Source: Metasolibacillus fluoroglycofenilyticus (GTDB taxonomy: Bacteria > Bacillota > Bacilli > Bacillales_A > Planococcaceae). Taken from it: 64,000 nt of DNA. Position 1 is the first letter of the stretch, and each line of letters begins with the position of its first letter. The translations under genes and the position numbers were made by a program. Location of the stretch: positions 124,001-188,000 of the forward strand of contig NZ_PYWK01000002.1 of the NCBI RefSeq assembly GCF_003049645.1. Reading direction: 5' to 3'. This document shows, piece after piece, positions 18,456-27,582 of the stretch. The notes under the pieces are model-generated. The model worked only from the letters and a program-made list of their open reading frames with translations. It made no database searches and was not told the origin of the DNA.

Positions 18456-21400
18456 TTGACTATATGGAAAAAACAACTGCATATAGCACTTGTCTTTATT
18501 TTAGTATTATCACTATTCTCTCCAGTTAGTGTAATTAAAGCACAGCATTTTGAAGGAGAAATAAACGAGCTAAACATTGAAAATACTAATGAAATCAGCG
18601 ATAGTAATCTTGATAATTTAATAGAACAAGATAATGCTATAGAGCCTAATAATGAAATAGAATTGGAAGATTCAACAGAGCAAGATAATGTATTAAAATC
18701 TGAAAGCGAGCTTGGGCAACAGATACCATTAGGTGATTCAGATGGATTAGCTCCTTTTATGGAATTTACACCGCCTTTAATTAATGCTATCCAGCTGAAT
18801 CCAGAGGGACCTTTATTATTAAAATCGGGTGATACAGCTCAACTTACTGCTTCTATCCCAACTACAGATGATAGCGCCATAATTACATGGACTTCGAGTA
18901 ATCCTGAAGTTGCAGCAGTTGATGCCGATGGGCTCATAACAGCTGTCGGCATTGGAGATACAGAGATTACTGCTACCGTAGATACAATATCTAAAACTGT
19001 TAAAGTTCAGGTTGTTCCAGAGGCAGTAAAGGAAATAAGCGATTTAATTATCGCATTGCCTGATGAATTAGAACCAACCGAAGCGATTTATCAACAACTA
19101 GTTGCAATTAGAGAAAAAGAAGCTAAATTACAACAGTTAGGCATACGAAATATATTCGATACGACGCCTTATCAACAACTGTTACGTCAAAAAGAAGCTA
19201 ACTTCGCCATCAACTATATGACCGATCCAACTAATGCGACACCTCCTGTTGAGCAAATAACGACTTTAGATGCAAATCTTAGTGCTCAGCTTGAAGAAAT
19301 ACGTAAAGTATATACATCTCTTTTCAACATTAGCGGTCGATGGAAGCCGACTGATTCAACATTAGAAGCTCTTGATCATGCGTTAGCTGAAAAAGAAGTT
19401 AAATATGCAATTCTTGCTATTGACGCACTTCCAGAAATAGAAGATTTAACAGTAAATCCGATAATAAAAGAATCTCTAGACTATGCTAGAAAAAAGTATA
19501 ATGGCATAACTAGCGTCCGAACAGTGCCTAATCCATGGGTCCCTAGTTTACCCCCTGTAAATCAACCGTTTAAAGATGACGTCACAAACAAACAAGAGCT
19601 TTTTGCCAAGGAAGCAAAATATGTAGCATTGTTAATTGATGCCATTGATGTAACTAGCCCATTCGCTTTTGAGCAATTAAAAGCAGCTAAAGATGCGTAT
19701 CAAAGCTTATTACGTATAACAGACCCTGGAAACTGGCAAAGTCGCATAGGCAACTATAATACTTTGTTAGAAAAAGAAAAAATACTGAATGCAGAAGGTG
19801 ATATCAATCTAGTTATCTCTAAAATTGATGCGCTTCCTTCTGTAGAAACACTAGTTTGGGCTGACAGATCGAAAGTAATTGAGGCACAGCTGGCCTATGA
19901 TCAATTGCTAGATGAATTCAAAACTCGTGTCACAAACTATGCAATATTAGAGGCTTTACAAAAACGTTTAATAGAATTGCAACCTCCTACAGTCGATGCC
20001 TATCATGCTGTTGCCAATTATTTATTATCAAGCTCAGCTATACCTACTTATGGCTCAGAATGGACAATTTTAACATTAGCTCGTGGTGACAATTCTGATA
20101 AATATAAAGATTATTATGAGCAATATTATAGCAATCTCGTAAAACATGTAAAAGCAACAAATGGGAAAATAGGTAGCCAATCAACAGATTGGTCTCGAGT
20201 AATTATTGCACTTACTGCAATTGGTAAAGATCCTAGAGATGTTGGTGGTTACAATCTTGTAGAAAAGTTAACAGATTATAATTTTGCTATAAGTCCTGGC
20301 ATAAACTCCGCAGTCTATTCATTGATTGCCCTTGATACTTGGGCATTCGATTTGCCAGAAACAGCAACAACAACGCGAGATAAATTAATAGATTATATTT
20401 TATCGAAGGAAATTAAAGGTGTTGGTGGCTTTGCATTAAGTGGTAGTAATGATGACGCAGACGTAACAGGGATGACACTACAAGCACTTGCACCATATTA
20501 TCAAAGTAATATAAAAGTAAAAGAAGTAATTGATCGAGCAATTGCTAAATTAGCAATAATACAATTACCTAATGGTGGCTATAAATCAGCAGATTTTTCT
20601 TCATTCAAAGGTTCTGAAAACCCTGAAAGTGCTGCCCAAGTTGTAACAGCACTTGTAAGCTTAGGGATTGATGTAAATAAGGATGAACGATTTAACAAAG
20701 TCATTTCTAATATAATGACATATCAATCAACTGACGGTGGCTTTAAACATGTTCATAGCCAAACAAATGCAAATGGCATGGCAACAGTGCAGGTTGGTTA
20801 TACATTAGCAGCCTACAACCGTTTACTAAGTGGACAAACAACGCTATACGATATGTCAGATACGAAAGATAATCCATCTAAGCCTGACGACGGGGATGAT
20901 AGCGATGAGGAGGAGCCTTCCCCTCCTGATAATAATGGAAATCCACCAACTGTTCCTTCTGAAAAAGAGGAAATTGGCTATGCAACGGTATCTATTCGAA
21001 TTTCTTCCAATGAAGTACCGTTAAGAGCAACAGCAACTAAATTATTTGCTGGAGAAACGGCTTTTGATGTTTTAAGACGTGTAACTGAGGAAAATGGCAT
21101 TGCATTAAGCTATCGCCAAACAGAGTATGGCGTATATATTGATGGTATCGCAGGTCTTTATGAATTCGACCGCGGGGCTTTAAGTGGTTGGATGTATCGA
21201 GTAAATGGTCATTTCCCTTCATACTCTGCTGCCAATTACGTTCTCTCTGCAAATGATTCTGTTGAATGGCTTTATACAACTGATTTAGGAAAAGATGTTG
21301 GTGGTTATGTTGACGGAATTGAAAGTGGCGGCGCTGGTGGTACTGTCTGCGCTGAGGATGATGAGGAATGCAAAGAAAAGCAATGTCCTGAAGGCGTGGA

Positions 21401-22439
21401 AGATTGTGAAACTGAACAAGCTGAAAATGGTGGGGAAACAACTGTAGTGGACAGTACAGTTACTGAAATTACAGTTGAAGCTGGCAGCAACAAAGCAGTC
21501 ATTACATCGGAAAATATTCAAGAATATCTTGAAAAGAATATTCAAACGCTTATCGTTCAAAGTGAAAATAACTTCAAAGTAGAAGTTCCGACAGCTACAT
21601 TTGCAGGAATTCAACTTGCGGAAGATGAAAACGTAGTAATTTCAGTCACTAAGCAGCCTGAAAATAACCAATTCACTGTCAACTTTGGAATCGAAACCGC
21701 TGATGGCAGATTAAAACCACTTTCAACAAAGCAAGATTACTTAAAAGTAACGATTCCTTCTAGTGATATTTCGCCAAAGACAGTTGTTTTACAACTTGTT
21801 GGTGGTCAATATAAAGCAGTACCACATAAAATCGTGGATGGTCAAATTATTGTATTAACGAAAGCAAGCGGTACATTCGTTGTTACGGAAAGCTCAGTTA
21901 CATTTAATGATATTGCCCATCTAGCAAACAAAGAGGAAATTGAGTATTTAGCAAGTCGTCTTGTTATTCAAGGTGTAACACCTGATACATTTGAACCGAA
22001 TAAACCGATTACTCGTGCACAATTTGCAGCATTGGTCAGTCGCGCACTTGGCTTACAGCTAACAGGTGAAAATCCATTTAGCGATACTGATGGCAAATGG
22101 TATGAACGAGATGTTCAAGCTTTGTTTGAAGCAGGTATTACAAATGGGACGACTGCTTCAACATTTGACCCAGAAGCGCATATTACACGTGAACAAGCTG
22201 CTGCCCTAATGGCTCGTGTACTTGAATATGTGAACTATCAGGCACAGACAGCTAGCGATACAAATTATAATGATCAAAATTTAATTAGCTCTGAATACCA
22301 ATCGTATATCGAGCTATTAAATAGCCTTGATATTATGACAGGTAAGCCTGATGGCTCGTTTGACCCAAAATCTTCATTAACACGTGATCAAACAGCCAAA
22401 ATTTTAAAACGTACATTAATGATTATAGATATGATGTAA
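18456..22439 (+). CDS. SLH-anchored transcobalamin/intrinsic-factor-like surface protein
   Basis: This 1327-residue protein has a signal peptide (1-30), an acidic Asn/Glu-rich stretch, a Big_2 Ig-like domain (about 108-188; ITWTSSNPEVAAVDADG), several helical repeats of about 90 residues (about 190-510), an alpha/alpha-barrel domain of the prenyltransferase/terpene-cyclase type (about 513-805; WTILTLARGD, GGFALSG, GGFKHVHS), a Pro/Asp linker, a DUF4430 domain (about 840-951; LSGWMYRVNGHFPSY), an acidic segment with four Cys (about 964-985), a beta-rich region and three SLH repeats (about 1150-1327). An alpha-barrel followed by DUF4430 is the arrangement of animal intrinsic factor and transcobalamin. 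SLH repeats hold proteins to pyruvylated wall polymers. The start is TTG with AAGGTG before it. Corrinoid capture is inferred from the domains and riboswitch. Confidence 0.88.
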   Translation: MTIWKKQLHIALVFILVLSLFSPVSVIKAQHFEGEINELNIENTNEISDSNLDNLIEQDNAIEPNNEIELEDSTEQDNVLKSESELGQQIPLGDSDGLAPFMEFTPPLINAIQLNPEGPLLLKSGDTAQLTASIPTTDDSAIITWTSSNPEVAAVDADGLITAVGIGDTEITATVDTISKTVKVQVVPEAVKEISDLIIALPDELEPTEAIYQQLVAIREKEAKLQQLGIRNIFDTTPYQQLLRQKEANFAINYMTDPTNATPPVEQITTLDANLSAQLEEIRKVYTSLFNISGRWKPTDSTLEALDHALAEKEVKYAILAIDALPEIEDLTVNPIIKESLDYARKKYNGITSVRTVPNPWVPSLPPVNQPFKDDVTNKQELFAKEAKYVALLIDAIDVTSPFAFEQLKAAKDAYQSLLRITDPGNWQSRIGNYNTLLEKEKILNAEGDINLVISKIDALPSVETLVWADRSKVIEAQLAYDQLLDEFKTRVTNYAILEALQKRLIELQPPTVDAYHAVANYLLSSSAIPTYGSEWTILTLARGDNSDKYKDYYEQYYSNLVKHVKATNGKIGSQSTDWSRVIIALTAIGKDPRDVGGYNLVEKLTDYNFAISPGINSAVYSLIALDTWAFDLPETATTTRDKLIDYILSKEIKGVGGFALSGSNDDADVTGMTLQALAPYYQSNIKVKEVIDRAIAKLAIIQLPNGGYKSADFSSFKGSENPESAAQVVTALVSLGIDVNKDERFNKVISNIMTYQSTDGGFKHVHSQTNANGMATVQVGYTLAAYNRLLSGQTTLYDMSDTKDNPSKPDDGDDSDEEEPSPPDNNGNPPTVPSEKEEIGYATVSIRISSNEVPLRATATKLFAGETAFDVLRRVTEENGIALSYRQTEYGVYIDGIAGLYEFDRGALSGWMYRVNGHFPSYSAANYVLSANDSVEWLYTTDLGKDVGGYVDGIESGGAGGTVCAEDDEECKEKQCPEGVEDCETEQAENGGETTVVDSTVTEITVEAGSNKAVITSENIQEYLEKNIQTLIVQSENNFKVEVPTATFAGIQLAEDENVVISVTKQPENNQFTVNFGIETADGRLKPLSTKQDYLKVTIPSSDISPKTVVLQLVGGQYKAVPHKIVDGQIIVLTKASGTFVVTESSVTFNDIAHLANKEEIEYLASRLVIQGVTPDTFEPNKPITRAQFAALVSRALGLQLTGENPFSDTDGKWYERDVQALFEAGITNGTTASTFDPEAHITREQAAALMARVLEYVNYQAQTASDTNYNDQNLISSEYQSYIELLNSLDIMTGKPDGSFDPKSSLTRDQTAKILKRTLMIIDMM

Positions 22440-22632
22440 TTTTCTCCGTAAAAAAGAGGAACCTTGAAAGCATTGATTTTCAAACGATTCATACGACTAT
22501 TTAAAAGGTTGTAAATGCTGAATTGAACACCTTTTCTTTTGAAATAAAATGAATAAGTAAAAATCAATTTTTCATTGTATCAAAGACAAGTCAAACTTTT
22601 CATACAGCCTTGTTGTGACAATATAGAAGCTA

Positions 22633-22672
22633 GGGCTGTCCAAAAGGTATATCCTTTTTGGATGGCCCTTTT
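22633..22672 (+). terminator. Intra-operon terminator or attenuator
   Basis: GGGCTGTCCAAAAGG pairs with CCTTTTTGGATGGCCC (G-T pair and one bulge) followed by TTTT. It lies between the two SLH genes, 19 bases before the next ATG. The first bases resemble the end of repeat family A, so it may derive from one. It should lower expression of the downstream genes. Confidence 0.75.
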
Positions 22673-22690
22673 AAAATGGAGGTCGATTAA

Positions 22691-24232
22691 ATGAAGCAAA
22701 AATTATCTATGTTACTTATGATGTTACTTGCTCTAATGCTAATTGTAGCACCCGTTTCTGCACAAAATGCTTCGACGATAGATGCTTATAAAACAACTGG
22801 GCAATTTATGGTGACGAAAGCGCCAAATCCCTCTTTTGGGGATGAGTGGTTTATTATTGCACTGGCACGCGGTGAATATGCTGTCCCAAAAGGTTATTAC
22901 GATAAATACTATGCCAATGTCGTAAAGCATGTACAGGCGGTCAAAGGTGAACTACATAGCCGCAAATATACGGAGTATTCACGTTTAATTATTGCCCTCA
23001 CTGCCATCGGAAAAGACCCGACAAATGTAGGTGGATATAATTTAGTTGACAAATTAGCCGATTTTGAAAAAGTCGTATGGCAAGGTCCTAATGGGGCTTA
23101 TTTTGCACTTATCGCTTTAGATACATGGAATTTTGAACTTCCTAAAACAGCAACAACAACACGTGCAAAACTAATCGAGCATATTTTAAAGAAGCAATTG
23201 CCTGATGGGGGCTGGGATTTATCAGGAACAAAGGCAGACCCTGATATGACAGCGATGGCCATTCAAGCCCTTTCAACATATAAGGAGAAAACGGAAGTTA
23301 AAGCATCCATTGATAAGGCTCTTAACGCATTACAAAATTTGCAAGATAAAAATGGGAGCTACCAAAGCTGGGGCACAACTAATTTAGAAAGTGTAGCACA
23401 AGTCATTACAGCGCTTGCAAGCTTAAATATTGATGCCAATAAGGAACAGCGTTTTAATAGACTATTTACAAGCTTTTTCACGTTCTATCACGCAAAGGAT
23501 GGTGGCTTTAAACATGTATTGGCAGAATCCACAGCAAATGGAATGGCAACAGAACAGGCTGCTTATACATTAGCCGCTTATAATCGACTGCTTGCTGGTA
23601 AAACAAAGCTTTATGATATGTCAGATACAAAGCCGAATAATGCGTCGACACCAGAGCAACCAAGCCAGCCAATAGCTCCTCCTCAGAAAGTAAGCTTTAA
23701 GGATATCGAGTCGCATTGGGCAAAATCAGATATTGAGGCGGCAGTAGCACAAGGCTTGCTAAAGGGTTACGAGGACAACACATTTAAGCCAAATAATAAT
23801 TTAACACGTGTACAAGCTGTATCCATTTTAGTTCGAGCACTCAATTTAACAAGCACAAGCAATGCTCCTTTCACAGACATTAGCTCATACAGTGATGAGA
23901 CAAAGCGAGAAATTGCAGCAGCCTATGAGGCCAATTTATTAGTAGGCAAGTCAAATAAATTTTCACCCTCCTCCCCTATTTCGCGCGAGGAATTAGCCGT
24001 AATGCTAGCAAATGCTTATACACATCAAAATGGCAAAGCTTATTTAGCTACAAATATCGCACCTTTAAGTGATATTGCAAAATTACAAAAGGAATCACAG
24101 CAGGCAATTACGTTTTTATATGATTTTGAAATTGCACAGGGTGCAGATGGTTCGTTTAATCCTGCTAATTTTATTACTCGTGCACATGCAGCAAAAATGT
24201 ATGTCAATTTCTTAAAGGTAGTGAATGATTAA
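22691..24232 (+). CDS. SLH-anchored alpha-barrel protein (transcobalamin alpha-domain-like)
   Basis: This 513-residue protein has a signal peptide (cleavage near VSAQ, about 24), an alpha/alpha-barrel domain (about 27-313) closely similar to that of the 1327-residue neighbour (EWFIIALARGEY, ALTAIGKDPTNVGGYNLV, GGFKHVLAESTANGMATEQ, TKLYDMSDTK), a short Pro/Gln linker and three SLH repeats (about 335-513). It lacks DUF4430, so it would supply only the alpha half of an intrinsic-factor-like pair; the lipoprotein encoded next supplies a beta half. GGAGG precedes the ATG. It probably arose by duplication of the large gene or of a common ancestor. Catalytic terpene-cyclase motifs (DxDD type) are not evident, so an enzyme role is unlikely. 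Confidence 0.87.
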   Translation: MKQKLSMLLMMLLALMLIVAPVSAQNASTIDAYKTTGQFMVTKAPNPSFGDEWFIIALARGEYAVPKGYYDKYYANVVKHVQAVKGELHSRKYTEYSRLIIALTAIGKDPTNVGGYNLVDKLADFEKVVWQGPNGAYFALIALDTWNFELPKTATTTRAKLIEHILKKQLPDGGWDLSGTKADPDMTAMAIQALSTYKEKTEVKASIDKALNALQNLQDKNGSYQSWGTTNLESVAQVITALASLNIDANKEQRFNRLFTSFFTFYHAKDGGFKHVLAESTANGMATEQAAYTLAAYNRLLAGKTKLYDMSDTKPNNASTPEQPSQPIAPPQKVSFKDIESHWAKSDIEAAVAQGLLKGYEDNTFKPNNNLTRVQAVSILVRALNLTSTSNAPFTDISSYSDETKREIAAAYEANLLVGKSNKFSPSSPISREELAVMLANAYTHQNGKAYLATNIAPLSDIAKLQKESQQAITFLYDFEIAQGADGSFNPANFITRAHAAKMYVNFLKVVND

Positions 24233-25076
24233 TATGAAAAAAACGTTACAATTCATACTCGTATCATTGCTAGCTTTTATTTTAATAGCTTGTAATATTC
24301 AAACAGTGGAGCAATTCGAGCAGATGCAGGAGCAGGAGCGGAGCGTTAATTCCCCTGCTCCGGTTGAAAAACAGGAGCCAGCTCCGCAGTCAGAAGAAGA
24401 GCCTTCACCACAAAACGAGGAGCTAGCAACACAGCAAGAAACAGAGGCAATTGGACAGCAGGAAGTTGGAACCAAACAAGAGATTGAAACGAAGCAAGAA
24501 ATTGAAAAACAACAGGAAATCATAAAACCTACAACACCTAAAAGTGAGCAGCAAAAAGTTGATACTAAACCAACAGCTAACACAGCAACTACACCAACAG
24601 AAAAGCCAAAGCAACAAGAAACAGAGCAGCAACAGAAGCCGGTGCCTCAAAAGCGCACTGTCACAATCGCCATTCGAGTGGATACATTGCTAAAGCATTG
24701 GGATATGTTAGACCCAGCCCTCCAAAGTGAGCAATACGTTCCGAAAGATGGCATCATTTTAAAGCAAACTACATATGAGCTGTTATCTGAGAAGGATACT
24801 GTTTGGGACGTGCTAAAGCGTGCAACAAAGGAGCATAAAATTCAAATGGAATACCAAGGAGCTAACGAAAACATTTATAGCAGTGTCTATGTAGAAGGCA
24901 TTAACCATTTATATGAATTTAGCGCTGGCGAATTAAGTGGCTGGATGTATCAAGTAAATGGTGTCTATCCAAATTATGGATGTAGCCAATATGTATTAAA
25001 GGATGGAGATGTGATTGAATGGAACTATACAGTCGATTTAGGACGCGACTTAGGGCATTATTGGGATGGTAATTGA
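24225..25076 (+). CDS. DUF4430 lipoprotein
   Basis: This 283-residue protein has a signal peptide ending in the lipobox LIAC (Cys about 23), a long Gln/Glu/Lys/Thr/Pro linker (about 28-145) that would span the wall, and a C-terminal DUF4430 domain (about 147-283; GELSGWMYQVNGVYPNYGC, VIEWNYTVDLGRDLG). It overlaps the previous gene by 8 bases. A membrane-anchored beta domain directly before the ECF transporter genes suggests the receiver that passes corrinoid to the S component. The first ATG (24225) was kept because AAAGG lies 6 bases upstream. Confidence 0.88.
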   Translation: MINMKKTLQFILVSLLAFILIACNIQTVEQFEQMQEQERSVNSPAPVEKQEPAPQSEEEPSPQNEELATQQETEAIGQQEVGTKQEIETKQEIEKQQEIIKPTTPKSEQQKVDTKPTANTATTPTEKPKQQETEQQQKPVPQKRTVTIAIRVDTLLKHWDMLDPALQSEQYVPKDGIILKQTTYELLSEKDTVWDVLKRATKEHKIQMEYQGANENIYSSVYVEGINHLYEFSAGELSGWMYQVNGVYPNYGCSQYVLKDGDVIEWNYTVDLGRDLGHYWDGN

Positions 25077-25957
25077 TGAAGGCATTTGAAACATTTCATC
25101 CAATCGTCCTCTTTTCCTTTTTTGTCGCTGCCATTGGCTTATCTATGTTTTTTATGCACCCAATCTATTTAGCGATAACTATTTTTTCAGCCATTAGCTT
25201 AAATATTGCTTTACGGAGACAGCTTTTTTTTAAAGATTGGAAGCTCTACGTCCCTCTATTTTTTTTAATGGCTATTATCAATCCTTTAATTAGCCATAAT
25301 GGGCAGCTCGTCCTACTCTATATAAATGGCAATGCACTTACAGTAGAGGCCATTATGTATGGGATTGCCATTGCCACTATGATTGTAGCGGTTATGCTTT
25401 GGTTTAGTTGCTATAATGCAGTGATTACATCTGACAAGTTTATTTATTTGTTCGGAAAAGTGGCGCCAGCCTTATCTCTCACACTGTCGATTTCATTACG
25501 CCTAGTTCCGCGTTTTCGCCATCAGCTAGCACAAATCGTACAAGCGCAAAAAGTTATTGGCATGGACTATACGGCTGGCTCATTTTGGCATCGCATCAAA
25601 TGTACTGTGCGTATAATATCTATTTTAATTACTTGGGCATTGGATAATGCTATTGATACTGCTGATTCTATGAAGGCGCGTGGCTACGGAATAAAAAAAC
25701 GAACTGCCTTTTCACTTTTTATTTTTGAACGGCGCGATGGCTTCGTCTTGGCACTTATTCTATTGCTTTTTCTGAGTAATCTAGCCGCAAGCTTCATCGG
25801 CACAACATCTTTTTATTTTTATCCAACATTTGGAGCAATTAAATGGGATAGTGGAAGTATTTTATTTTATAGTAGCTATTTCCTTCTACTTTCCATTCCA
25901 TTAGCAATCGAAATCTGGGGGGCATTAAAATGGCGTTCATTAAAATCGACAATATGA
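25076..25957 (+). CDS. ECF transporter T component (EcfT/CbiQ-like)
   Basis: This 293-residue membrane protein has about six helices and the coupling-helix motif SMKARGYG typical of T components, which link the two ATPases to the S component. The ATG at 25076 overlaps the previous stop (TGATG). It overlaps the ATPase gene by 28 bases. Since T, A-A' and S are encoded together, this is a dedicated (group I type) ECF transporter. Confidence 0.92.
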   Translation: MKAFETFHPIVLFSFFVAAIGLSMFFMHPIYLAITIFSAISLNIALRRQLFFKDWKLYVPLFFLMAIINPLISHNGQLVLLYINGNALTVEAIMYGIAIATMIVAVMLWFSCYNAVITSDKFIYLFGKVAPALSLTLSISLRLVPRFRHQLAQIVQAQKVIGMDYTAGSFWHRIKCTVRIISILITWALDNAIDTADSMKARGYGIKKRTAFSLFIFERRDGFVLALILLLFLSNLAASFIGTTSFYFYPTFGAIKWDSGSILFYSSYFLLLSIPLAIEIWGALKWRSLKSTI

Positions 25958-27582
25958 GCTTTACATACCCTAATGAAGCACATTCTGTATTAAAAAATAT
26001 TAATCTAACAATTGAGCAAGGAGAGTTTATAGTACTTATCGGTCAATCAGGCTGCGGAAAAAGTACATTGCTGCGCCATTTTAAGCGAGAGTTGCGCCCA
26101 CACGGAAATAAGACAGGAACTATTTTCTACAAAGGCTGTGATATACAGCAGCTAGATGCAGAAGTTGCTGCTGCTGATATTGGCTATGTGTCCCAGCATC
26201 CCGATAATCAAATTGTGACAGATAAAGTATGGCATGAACTTGCCTTTGGATTAGAGAGCCTCGGCCTCGACTCACCAACAATTCGTCGTAGAGTAGCTGA
26301 GATGGCTAATTTTTTCGGCATCCATAAATGGTTTCATCAAAAAACAACAGCGCTCTCTGGGGGGCAAAAACAGCTCTTAAACTTAGCAGCAATTATGGTC
26401 ATGCAGCCAAAATTATTGCTGCTTGATGAGCCAACATCACAATTAGACCCAATAGCTGCCTTGGAATTTATTCAAACATTGCATCGCTTAAATAAAGAAT
26501 TAGGCATTACAATTATTTTAATTGAGCATCGTTTAGAAGAAGTGTTACCACTTGCCGACCGAGTATTTATTATGGATGAGGGCAGCATTTTATTCGACGG
26601 TCCACCAAAGGCAATTTTAAAGAAGCTACCAGCGAATCATGCGATGCTGACGGCACTGCCGACCGCAATGAAGATTTTCCATCTACTTAACGGAATAGGG
26701 CCCGTCCCTCTTACAATCCGCGAGGGACAACGCTGGCTTAGCAACCAGCAATTCACCGTTGCCTCATCGCATTTGCTAGCAACAACAGAAAAAAATACAG
26801 CAAATATTGTATTGGAGGCAAAGGATGTTGCCTTTCGCTACGAAAAAAATGGTTTAGATATTGTCCAGCATTTTAATCTACAAGTAAGAGAATGTGAGTT
26901 TTTAACAATTATCGGTGGTAATGGCACTGGGAAATCTACAGTGCTTGCTATTTTAGCAGGACTCCAAAAGCCTTATCGTGGCAAATTATTATTATTTAAT
27001 AAAGCTTTAAAAAGCTACAGCAACAAAGAATTGTATCAGCAATATTTAACTTTATTACCGCAGGACCCAAAATCATTATTTGTACAAAAAACAGTTCGCC
27101 AAGAGCTAGATGATATGGCTTATCTACATAAAATAGAAGAGAAAAAAATACAAGAGACGATTCAATTATTTAACTTAACACATTTGCTTCATCGACATCC
27201 GTATGATTTAAGCGGTGGGGAACAGCAAAAATTAGCACTTGCAAAGCTTTTATTAATGGAACCTAAAATTCTGCTACTAGATGAACCGACAAAAGGACTA
27301 GATGCACATGCAAAAGAAGAACTCGCGAAAATAATAAAGGATTTACAAGTAAAAGGTATGACCATTATTATGGTGACACATGATATTGAATTTTCTGCCC
27401 AATATAGCAGTAGATGTGCCTTGTTTTTTGATGGCAATATCGTATCAGAGGATGAGCCGCGCGCGTTTTATAGTGGAAACAGCTTTTATACAACGGCTGC
27501 CCATCGAATAACAAGAGAACAATTGAGCAATGCCATTACATGTGAGGATGTCGTTACTTTATGTCAAAAAACATTCGTTTAA
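25930..27582 (+). CDS. ECF transporter fused ATPase A-A'
   Basis: This 550-residue protein is two ABC ATPases in tandem. Domain 1 (about 1-240) has GQSGCGKST, LSGGQKQ and LLLLDEPTSQLD. Domain 2 (about 295-530) has GGNGTGKST, LSGGEQQK and LLLDEPTKGLD. It powers the ECF module with the T component. Fusion of A and A' is common in dedicated ECF systems. It overlaps both neighbouring genes. Confidence 0.95.
   Translation: MAFIKIDNMSFTYPNEAHSVLKNINLTIEQGEFIVLIGQSGCGKSTLLRHFKRELRPHGNKTGTIFYKGCDIQQLDAEVAAADIGYVSQHPDNQIVTDKVWHELAFGLESLGLDSPTIRRRVAEMANFFGIHKWFHQKTTALSGGQKQLLNLAAIMVMQPKLLLLDEPTSQLDPIAALEFIQTLHRLNKELGITIILIEHRLEEVLPLADRVFIMDEGSILFDGPPKAILKKLPANHAMLTALPTAMKIFHLLNGIGPVPLTIREGQRWLSNQQFTVASSHLLATTEKNTANIVLEAKDVAFRYEKNGLDIVQHFNLQVRECEFLTIIGGNGTGKSTVLAILAGLQKPYRGKLLLFNKALKSYSNKELYQQYLTLLPQDPKSLFVQKTVRQELDDMAYLHKIEEKKIQETIQLFNLTHLLHRHPYDLSGGEQQKLALAKLLLMEPKILLLDEPTKGLDAHAKEELAKIIKDLQVKGMTIIMVTHDIEFSAQYSSRCALFFDGNIVSEDEPRAFYSGNSFYTTAAHRITREQLSNAITCEDVVTLCQKTFV

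Noticed and set aside
21037..21614. Three minus-strand ORFs opposite the large SLH gene
   Set aside because: They are His/Gln-, Phe/Asn- or Ser-rich shadows of the coding strand, with no binding site.
22691..24232. Squalene-hopene or terpene cyclase
   Set aside because: The barrel is of that fold, but the catalytic DxDD-type motif and full length are lacking, there is a signal peptide and SLH anchor, and the operon is under a cobalamin riboswitch.
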